From assembly GCA_900551975.1 (NCBI GenBank), contig URYA01000025.1, forward strand, positions 1 to 14,517: a DNA stretch of 14,517 nt, written 5' to 3'. The DNA is from an uncultured Collinsella sp. (GTDB lineage Bacteria; Actinomycetota; Coriobacteriia; Coriobacteriales; Coriobacteriaceae). Shown here piece after piece: positions 5,918 through 11,659 of this stretch. Under the pieces are notes generated by a model. The model was given only the letters and a program-made list of their open reading frames with translations. It did not search any database and was not told where the DNA came from. The position numbers were made by a program, and so were the translations under genes. Numbering within the stretch: position 1 is the first letter of the stretch; every line of letters begins with the position of its first letter.

Positions 5918-6724
5918 CTACCAAACGCGTGCGATAGCGAGGCCATCAACGGCCGCGGCACCGGCGCGCTTGAGTTCCGCCGAAGCCGCTGCCATCGTCG
6001 CACCCGTGGTGATAACGTCGTCGATAAGCAGCAGGTGCTTGCCCCGCACGTCCTCAACGGTCTCGTACATGCCTCGGGCGCGTTCACGGCGTTCTTCGCG
6101 ACCGAGTTCACGCTGGTCGCCATGGCCGTACTTAACGAGGGCGTCGAGCAGCGGAACACCCGACAGCTCGCAAAATGGGCGCGCGATGGCTTCCATATGA
6201 TCGAAGCCGCGCCGCCGAAACGCCGCCGCCGTCGCGGGCACAAACACCACTGCATCGGCGCCGGACAACACACCGCCTAAGCGTTCGGGTGCCGCGACCT
6301 GGGCATGTAAGGCGGTGTCGTATAGCAGCTCTGCCAGATACGGCGCCAGGCGTCGCTCGCCCGCGTCTTTGTACGCTTTAATGATCCGCGGCAGCGGATG
6401 TGTGTAAACGGCACATGCCAGGCACCGGTCGAGTGCTTCGGCCATCGCCGAAGACGCACCCTCGACCGAGCACTCGGTGCACAGCAAGTCTCCAAACGGG
6501 GCTCCGCATCGAGTGCAGCTATGCCGCGGGTCGATAAGCGCAAGCGCCGCCAAGCAGTCTTGGCAAATAAGCGCGCCGGAGCGCTCGCAGCCGGCGCATC
6601 GCGTGGGCGACAACGCCTCAAGCGCCTCGTGCGCCGCCCGCTCGGCAAACGGCAGCAATTCGTCCGCAAACGGTAGGATGCCGGCACCTTGCAGGCATCC
6701 CAACACATTCAAATGTCTCTTCAC
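5918..6724 (-). CDS. comF: ComF family protein (phosphoribosyltransferase-like, competence-associated)
   Basis: ComF proteins are cytosolic and needed for DNA uptake in competent bacteria, where they act with the helicase ComFA; many non-competent species also carry them. The 268-residue protein has an N-terminal zinc-finger region with paired cysteines (C43/C46, C54/C57, C70/C73, C82/C85). The C-terminal phosphoribosyltransferase domain contains the PRPP-binding motif LLLIDDVITTGAT (231-243) and the family motif FRRRGFDHMEAIA (169-181). It starts with GTG at 6724, seven nt after AGGGAGGG. About 40 residues precede the first zinc cysteine, longer than usual. The ribosome binding site lies inside a 12-bp perfect hairpin, so translation is probably controlled. 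No comFA is adjacent. It lies 102 bp after ricT. Confidence 0.93.
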   Translation of the reverse strand: MKRHLNVLGCLQGAGILPFADELLPFAERAAHEALEALSPTRCAGCERSGALICQDCLAALALIDPRHSCTRCGAPFGDLLCTECSVEGASSAMAEALDRCLACAVYTHPLPRIIKAYKDAGERRLAPYLAELLYDTALHAQVAAPERLGGVLSGADAVVFVPATAAAFRRRGFDHMEAIARPFCELSGVPLLDALVKYGHGDQRELGREERRERARGMYETVEDVRGKHLLLIDDVITTGATMAAASAELKRAGAAAVDGLAIARVW

Positions 6725-6727
6725 GAC

Positions 6728-6763
6728 ACAACCCTCCCTACGCTCGGTCGCAGGGAGGGTTGT
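6728..6763 (-). promoter_or_regulatory. Hairpin that sequesters the comF ribosome binding site
   Basis: Perfect 12-bp arms, ACAACCCTCCCT (6728-6739) and AGGGAGGGTTGT (6752-6763), flank a 12-base loop that can add three more pairs. On the comF mRNA the downstream arm contains the Shine-Dalgarno AGGGAGGG, with the GTG start only a few bases after the stem. No T tract follows, so this is not a classical terminator. Folding would block ribosome access. Confidence 0.65.
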
Positions 6764-6826
6764 TGATTCAGCGCTATGGTACCCCGACGCGTTTGGGGTC
6801 AGGCAGGTTAAATCCGTTTGCGGGCG

Positions 6827-8521
6827 CTATTCGCCGGCGGGCGGTTGCGATGCGGACGGGTTTTGGGTCGAGCCCTCACCGCCATCTTGACGCGGCTTGC
6901 GGGAACGACGACGGCGACGGCGCTTCTGACCCTGATCGGCCGAACCCTCGCCACCACGATCTTCGCGCGACTCGCGTTCGTCGCGAGCAGCGCCGCGTGC
7001 GGCCTTGGCAGCCGCCCCTCCGCCATCTCCGGGGCGACGGCGCGTGACCTTGACCTCGCCGTCCGAGACCTGATCGGCCACGGAGGGCACCGAGGGCTTT
7101 TGCTGCGTGCCCGAGGAATGGCGACGACGCGGACGCGGGGTGCGCTCGTCATCGTTGCGCTGCTTGCCACCCTTGTCGGCAGGCGTATCAGAACCCGAAC
7201 CACCCTTGGGGGCGGCACCGGCCTCGCGAGCAGCTGCGGCGCGGAAGGCGTCCTCGCGCTCCTCGCTCGACAGATGACGGCGGCGGCGACGTGTGGGGTT
7301 CATGCCACCGCCGCGGTTTTGCTGCTGGGGCTGCTGAGCCTCGCGCTCGCGGGAAGCGTTCTTGCCTGCGGGAGCGGCCTCGCCGGCATCGCCCGAACCC
7401 GAGCGCTTGCGACGACGACGGCCACCGGCGGCCTCCTCAGCCTCGGGTGCCTCGACCTTACCACGGCCCTTTCCGCGGCCACGGCCCTCGCCCTGACCGG
7501 CGCGAGCATCGGATTCAGCATCGCGACGACGGCGCTTGGGCATCGACGTGCCGGCCAGACGGTCGGCACTCGACAGGCCATCGCCCACATCGACGCCATT
7601 CTCGCGATCGAGCTCCATGAGCGCCAGGCGCATCTCGGGCGACTCGATGCGCTCGAGCACGTCGCGCGTCACGCAGTCGGGGCGGCAGTTGCAGCCCTGC
7701 TCGGCAGCCTTCTTTTTGCAGCCCTCCGAGCACGTCATATCGGCCAGGTTGACCTTAAAGACTTTGCCGTTCTCCAGGCGCAGCACCAGCTGTTCACGCG
7801 GCGTGTCATACTCCTGAATACGCGCCTTGCCGAGCGGCGTATCGATGAGCGTCTTCTTTTTGGGCGCACGGCTCTTAAAGTCCTTGTACGCCTCGAACTC
7901 ATAACGCAGGCAGCACATCAGGCGACCGCAAACGCCGCTGATCTTGGACGAGTTGAGCGGTAGATCCTGCTCTTTTGCCATGCGAATCGAGACGGGCTCA
8001 AACTGTCCGCCAAAGCGCGTACAGCAGAGCTCCTGTCCGCACTGGGCATAACCGCCCACCAGGCGGGTCTCGTCGCGCACGCCGATCTGGCGCATGTCGA
8101 CGCGAATGTGCAGCGTCGAGGACAGATCCTTGACGAGCTGGCGAAAATCGACGCGCTCCTCGGCCGCAAAGTAGAACACGGCCTTCTCGCCGCCAAACAG
8201 GTACTCGACGCCGACCGGCTTCATCTCGAGGTCGAGCTCTTTGACCAGACGGCGGAAATCGACCATCGCCTCATCGCCCTGGATGGCCAGGTCGTCGGCA
8301 AGCTGCAGGTCGATGTCGCTCGCCACGCGCAGCACGGGCTTGAGCGGCTGGCCAATCTCGTCTTGCGGCACCTCAAAGGGATCGGCCGTGACCAGGCCGA
8401 TCTCGGTTCCGCGCTCGGTGGAGCAAATGGCATAATCGGCCTCGAGGATATCCAAATCCTGCGGATCGAACCACAGGTCGCGCGAGGCGTAGGTAAACTT
8501 AACGGGTACGACTAACGGCAT
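6827..8521 (-). CDS. ricT: PSP1 domain protein, RicT/YaaT family, with long Arg-rich C-terminal extension
   Basis: In Bacillus subtilis RicT (YaaT) forms an Fe-S-containing complex with RicA and RicF that modulates RNase Y-dependent mRNA processing, and affects competence, sporulation and biofilm. The 564-residue protein has a conserved PSP1 core (about 1-260) with GYAQCGQELCCTRFGGQFEPVS (158-179) and SSKISGVCGRLMCCLRYEFEAY (191-212). The core has six cysteines (161, 166, 167, 198, 203, 204) suited to Fe-S binding. A second Cys group follows (264, 268, 277, 279, 283). From about residue 328 to the end is a disordered tail of Gly, Ala, Glu and repeated Arg runs (around 330, 368, 411, 465, 494 and 534-539). 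Typical RicT is about 275 residues, so the protein is double length. Its ATG overlaps the holB stop by 10 bp, implying translational coupling. The core call is firm; the tail's role is unknown. Confidence 0.93.
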   Translation of the reverse strand: MPLVVPVKFTYASRDLWFDPQDLDILEADYAICSTERGTEIGLVTADPFEVPQDEIGQPLKPVLRVASDIDLQLADDLAIQGDEAMVDFRRLVKELDLEMKPVGVEYLFGGEKAVFYFAAEERVDFRQLVKDLSSTLHIRVDMRQIGVRDETRLVGGYAQCGQELCCTRFGGQFEPVSIRMAKEQDLPLNSSKISGVCGRLMCCLRYEFEAYKDFKSRAPKKKTLIDTPLGKARIQEYDTPREQLVLRLENGKVFKVNLADMTCSEGCKKKAAEQGCNCRPDCVTRDVLERIESPEMRLALMELDRENGVDVGDGLSSADRLAGTSMPKRRRRDAESDARAGQGEGRGRGKGRGKVEAPEAEEAAGGRRRRKRSGSGDAGEAAPAGKNASREREAQQPQQQNRGGGMNPTRRRRRHLSSEEREDAFRAAAAREAGAAPKGGSGSDTPADKGGKQRNDDERTPRPRRRHSSGTQQKPSVPSVADQVSDGEVKVTRRRPGDGGGAAAKAARGAARDERESREDRGGEGSADQGQKRRRRRRSRKPRQDGGEGSTQNPSASQPPAGE

Positions 8522-9639
8522 TTCAGTGCCTTCCTGATATCGAACAGCATGACCTCGATGGCCAGCTGGGGAGTAACGTTTCTGGCGATGTTGCGCTCGG
8601 CGGTCGCGACTGCCTCGAGCGCCCGGGTGGCACCCGCAACATTGGTCGCGGCGGCAAGCCGACCGATCGTGTCGCGCACGTCTTCGTTCACCACGTCGGC
8701 TGCCTCGTCCTGAAGCGTCAGCAGCACGTCGCGCATGAGCGTCCGCGCGCTCGCCAGCGCTTCCATGATACCCGAACGCTCGCGCGCGTTGAGTTCGCGC
8801 TTGTTGCGGTCCTCAAGCTGCTTCAATGCTCCACGCGACAGGTAGTCGGCGTTTTGCTCGAGCACCTTTTCCTGCGTGGACTTGACCTCGGCAAGCGGCG
8901 CCTTAACGGCGACGATGAGTGACTTGGCGCGGCTGAGCACGTCGGCTTCGTCGGCGGCGATAAGCGAATCGATGGCGCGAACCATCTGACGGCGGGCGTC
9001 CTGGCGCTCGGCGCTCTTGAGGAACTCGATGCCACGCGTGGGGCTTCCCGCTACGGCGACGGCCATGCGGCAACGCGCAGGGTCCTGACCGGTGGCGCGG
9101 CTCACGGCCTGCGCGGCGACGGCGGGCGATACCAGCCGAAACGGCACGCACTGGCAGCGGCTCACGATGGTGGGCAACATCACGTCTGCCGAGGTGCCCA
9201 GCAGGGTGAACATAACGCCCTCGGGCGGCTCCTCGAGCGTTTTGAGCAGTGCGTTGGCGGTGTTGGCGCGCAGTTGCTCGGCACGGTCGATGATGTAGAC
9301 CTTGGCCTTGGCACGGATGGGCGCCAGAGGCACGTCATCGAGCAGCTCGCGGGTCTGGGCGATGAGGTAGCCCGTGGCACTCTCGGGCGTGTAATAGTGC
9401 ACGTCGGGGTGCGTATGGCGAGCAACGCGCACACAACTGTCGCATGAGCCGCAGCCATCCTGCTCGCACAGGAAGGCTTGGGCGAGCGCCCACGCGGCGT
9501 CGAGCTTGCCCGCGCCGGGCGCGCCCAAAAACAGGTAGGCGTGCGATGCGCGACCGCTGGCGACGGCATTGGTCAAAAAGTCGCGCACGCGCTCTTGGGT
9601 GTCGAGCTTGGCCAGCAGGCTTGCCTGAGCGGGGGCCAT
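8512..9639 (-). CDS. holB: DNA polymerase III delta-prime subunit (clamp loader)
   Basis: Delta-prime is part of the clamp loader that opens and places the sliding clamp on primed DNA. The 375-residue protein shows the AAA+ fold: ERVRDFLTNAV, a P-loop GAPGAGKLD (39-47) with Leu after the Lys, and a zinc-binding group (C58, C63, C66, C69). KVYIIDRAEQL (113-123) follows, then NALLKTLEEPPE (129-140) and the SRC arginine-finger motif (160-162). The unusual Leu after the P-loop Lys fits delta-prime subunits that have weak or no ATPase activity. I chose the ATG at 9639, with AAGGAGG 9 nt upstream inside the end of tmk; a longer frame to 9729 would run into tmk without a start signal. It starts one base after the tmk stop and overlaps ricT by 10 bp, so tmk-holB-ricT is one operon. 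Confidence 0.95.
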   Translation of the reverse strand: MAPAQASLLAKLDTQERVRDFLTNAVASGRASHAYLFLGAPGAGKLDAAWALAQAFLCEQDGCGSCDSCVRVARHTHPDVHYYTPESATGYLIAQTRELLDDVPLAPIRAKAKVYIIDRAEQLRANTANALLKTLEEPPEGVMFTLLGTSADVMLPTIVSRCQCVPFRLVSPAVAAQAVSRATGQDPARCRMAVAVAGSPTRGIEFLKSAERQDARRQMVRAIDSLIAADEADVLSRAKSLIVAVKAPLAEVKSTQEKVLEQNADYLSRGALKQLEDRNKRELNARERSGIMEALASARTLMRDVLLTLQDEAADVVNEDVRDTIGRLAAATNVAGATRALEAVATAERNIARNVTPQLAIEVMLFDIRKALKCR

Positions 9640-9640
9640 G

Positions 9641-10324
9641 TTACTCGGCCTCCTTGGCAAGCGCGGCGGCGACAGCATCTTGCGGAATGTCGAGACCGTA
9701 CGCGCGAATCTGCTCGACCGTCTTCTCAAAGACTTCCTCGACGGTCGCGGTCGCGTCGATGAGCTTTACGCGGTTTGGCTCCTCGGCGGCAATGCTGCAA
9801 AATCCCTGGTAGACGCGCTCCTGGAAGGCCATGCCCTTGGCCTCCATGCGATCGGCCGCACCGCGGGCCGCCATGCGCAGCGCCGCCTGCTCGGGCGTGA
9901 TGTGATAGACGAGCGTGAGCGCCGGGTGCGTTCCCGCGACGGCCAGGTTGTTGGCATCGCGTACCATCTGGCGATCGAGGCCATCGGCAAACGCCTGATA
10001 GCAGGTCGTGGAATCGTAGAAACGGTCGCACAGGACCACCTTGCCGGCCGCGAGGGCGGGCGCGATAACCTCATGCACTAGCTGGGCACGGGCGGCCTCA
10101 TACAGCAGCAGCTCGCAAGTGTCGCCCATCGCCGTATTGGCGGGGTCGAGCAGCAGGGCGCGAATCTTCTCACTGATGGCAGTGCCGCCCGGCTCGCGCA
10201 GGCTCACAACCTGGTAGCCAGCGAGCTCGAGCGCACGGACAAGCAGGCGCGCCTGCGTGGACTTGCCGGCGCCGTCGACGCCCTCGAGCGTGATAAAGCT
10301 ATGTTGAGCGGGCTCAAAAGCCAT
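9641..10324 (-). CDS. tmk: Thymidylate kinase
   Basis: Thymidylate kinase phosphorylates dTMP to dTDP with ATP, an essential step to dTTP. The 227-residue protein has the P-loop FITLEGVDGAGKSTQARLL (10-28), REPGGTAISEKIRALLL (43-59), the DRF substrate motif in VVLCDRFYDSTTCYQAF (96-112), and a LID-like region near 150-162 (RMAARGAADRMEA). Length is typical of the family. The ATG at 10324 has GGAAGGGG 8 nt upstream. It is the first gene of the tight tmk-holB-ricT block. A likely extended -10 promoter lies about 36 bp upstream, so this block can be transcribed independently of dus. Confidence 0.96.
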   Translation of the reverse strand: MAFEPAQHSFITLEGVDGAGKSTQARLLVRALELAGYQVVSLREPGGTAISEKIRALLLDPANTAMGDTCELLLYEAARAQLVHEVIAPALAAGKVVLCDRFYDSTTCYQAFADGLDRQMVRDANNLAVAGTHPALTLVYHITPEQAALRMAARGAADRMEAKGMAFQERVYQGFCSIAAEEPNRVKLIDATATVEEVFEKTVEQIRAYGLDIPQDAVAAALAKEAE

Positions 10325-10360
10325 GGGCGCAGCCCCTTCCTACAAGGCGCGAAAATGCAA

Positions 10361-10369
10361 GTTATAGCA
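10361..10369 (-). promoter_or_regulatory. Candidate extended -10 promoter of the tmk-holB-ricT operon
   Basis: On the minus strand TGC precedes TATAAC (10361-10366), giving an extended -10 element one base off consensus. No good -35 is present at 16-18 bp, which extended -10 promoters tolerate. Transcription would start near 10354, giving a leader of about 30 nt before tmk. Confidence 0.42.
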
Positions 10370-10414
10370 ACCAAGCCATGATACCCCAGCGTCCGGCGCG
10401 CCCCAAATCGGACC

Positions 10415-10470
10415 TAGTCATTGGGGACGTTCTTAAATGACTAGTCGTTCAAGAACGTCCCCAATGACTA
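10415..10470. repeat. Perfect 20-bp inverted repeat between dus and tmk (REP-like palindrome)
   Basis: Arms 10415-10434 (TAGTCATTGGGGACGTTCTT) and 10451-10470 are exact reverse complements. The 16-base centre itself contains the palindrome GACTAGTC (10439-10446). It begins one base after the dus stop codon on the minus strand. It looks like a dispersed intergenic palindrome. It would form a very strong hairpin at the dus 3' end, but no T tract follows. Confidence 0.75.
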
Positions 10471-10471
10471 A

Positions 10472-11431
10472 CTAGCCGTGGAAGCGGGCTATGGGTGCAA
10501 GTGGCTGCTCGCGAAAAACGCGCTCGACGGCGGCGCGATATTCGTCGACCTTTTTAGTCTTGCGTACGAGCTTGTGAACGGTAGCGGGGTCGGCGAAAGC
10601 GCACTTGGCGTAGAACCACCACTCCTTCATACGAAAGACCGCGTTACCGCCAATCTCTTCTGCATAGGCCGCAAACAGCGTGTCGTGGAAGCGCTGCAGC
10701 TCAGCAGCCGTGGCAGCAGGGCCGCCCTTGACCATGCGAGCCAGAGCGGGGTTCGCGAGCAGGCCACGCCCCAACATCACATGGCGCGTGCCGGGATAGG
10801 CCTCCACCAGCGCATCCATATCCTCAAGATCAAAAATGTCACCGTTATAGGCCACGGGGAACGGCACACGCTCCAGCGTCTCGCCATAAAACTCTTTGCG
10901 CGGCGAACCCGTATAGCGGTCCTTTTGCACGCGCGGATGCACAATGAGCTCTGCCAACGGCATGCGGCAATACAGATCGAGCACGCGCTCGTATTCGTCG
11001 TCGCTCTCCAGCCCCAGCCTGGTCTTTACCGATACCGGCAACGGCGACCGCTCGCACACATCACTCAAGAACACCTCGAGCTCGTCGAGATTGCGCAAGA
11101 AACCCGAACCCTTGCCCTTGGCGACAACCGTCCCCGAGGGGCAACCCAGGTTGAGATTGACCTCGCGGTAGCCCATGTCGGCGAGCACCTGTGCCGCCCA
11201 TACAAACTCGTCCGCGTTCTTGGACATGAGCTGGGGCACCACGTTGAGCCCCTGGTTGTTGGCAGAATCGATCTCCTTAAACGCCTTGCCGCCAAAGCGG
11301 TTTCCCACCCGCGGCGGCGGCAAGAACGGCGTGTAATAGCAATCGAGCGCACCGAAGCACTCCGCATGCACGCGACGGAACACATGCCCGGTAATCCCCT
11401 CCATAGGGGCCAACGATAGAATCATCAACAT
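10472..11431 (-). CDS. dus: tRNA-dihydrouridine synthase
   Basis: Dus enzymes use FMN and NADPH to reduce specific uridines in tRNA to dihydrouridine. The 319-residue protein begins ILSLAPMEGITGHVFRRVHAE, the FMN-binding first strand. It continues with VVPQLMSKNADEF and the catalytic-loop motif NLNLGCPSGTVVAKGKGSGFL (92-112), whose C97 is the expected proton donor. Then come VSVKTRLGLES, ELIVHPRVQKDRYTG, VAYNGDIFD and HVMLGRGLLANPAL, all matching the TIM-barrel phosphate-binding part. Which tRNA position is modified cannot be told. Start: ATG at 11431 or 11425; GAGAG upstream is a weak Shine-Dalgarno for either. The gene seems to be transcribed alone from a promoter at 11479-11508 and is followed by a strong inverted repeat. 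Confidence 0.94.
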   Translation of the reverse strand: MLMILSLAPMEGITGHVFRRVHAECFGALDCYYTPFLPPPRVGNRFGGKAFKEIDSANNQGLNVVPQLMSKNADEFVWAAQVLADMGYREVNLNLGCPSGTVVAKGKGSGFLRNLDELEVFLSDVCERSPLPVSVKTRLGLESDDEYERVLDLYCRMPLAELIVHPRVQKDRYTGSPRKEFYGETLERVPFPVAYNGDIFDLEDMDALVEAYPGTRHVMLGRGLLANPALARMVKGGPAATAAELQRFHDTLFAAYAEEIGGNAVFRMKEWWFYAKCAFADPATVHKLVRKTKKVDEYRAAVERVFREQPLAPIARFHG

Positions 11432-11445
11432 CTACTCTCAGATCA

Positions 11446-11476
11446 ATGCGGCAAAGGGACTGCCCCCTTGTCACAT
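11446..11476. repeat. REP-like palindrome, copy 1 (imperfect), in the dus leader
   Basis: The arms ATGCGGCAAAGGG and CCCCCTTGTCACAT pair imperfectly around a short ACTG-type centre. The word order (GCAAAGGGACTG then CCCTTGTC) matches the better copy at 11627-11659 in the same orientation. It lies 15 bp before the dus start codon and could fold in the dus leader. Confidence 0.6.
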
Positions 11477-11478
11477 GC

Positions 11479-11508
11479 ATTATGCCTTGTGCTTCAGGCG
11501 ATTCACAA
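11479..11508 (-). promoter_or_regulatory. Candidate promoter of dus
   Basis: On the minus strand TTGTGA (11503-11508, four of six consensus bases) and CATAAT (11479-11484, five of six) are spaced by 18 bp. Transcription would start near 11471, about 40 nt before dus, and run through REP copy 1. Confidence 0.45.
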
Positions 11509-11626
11509 GATAGAGGTGACTACTGGACGATGACCATCCTCCAGCCGCACCCCATACAACAAAAGTGAATACTTTCCCGGGAAGTGAACAAATGAAAAGT
11601 AATAGATCTCGATTTACATGCCGTTC

Positions 11627-11659
11627 AATGCGACAAAGGAACTGTCCCTTTGTCGCATT
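11627..11659. repeat. REP-like palindrome, copy 2, overlapping the ABC exporter stop codon
   Basis: Perfect 13-bp arms AATGCGACAAAGG (11627-11639) and CCTTTGTCGCATT (11647-11659) flank a 7-base loop. The outer end includes part of the TAA stop codon (11658-11660) of the ABC exporter gene. It is related to copy 1 at 11446-11476. It may stabilise or end the exporter mRNA, though no T tract follows. Confidence 0.75.

Noticed and set aside
6781..6799. Short inverted repeat ACCCC/GGGGT after the ricT stop codon as a terminator
   Set aside because: The stem is only 5 bp with a 9-base loop and no T tract follows, so it is not supportable as a terminator.
11568..11588. CCCGGG-centred palindrome (TTCCCGGGAA) in the dus upstream region
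   Set aside because: A 10-bp palindrome occurs by chance often enough in GC-rich DNA, and it is not at a promoter position I can define.
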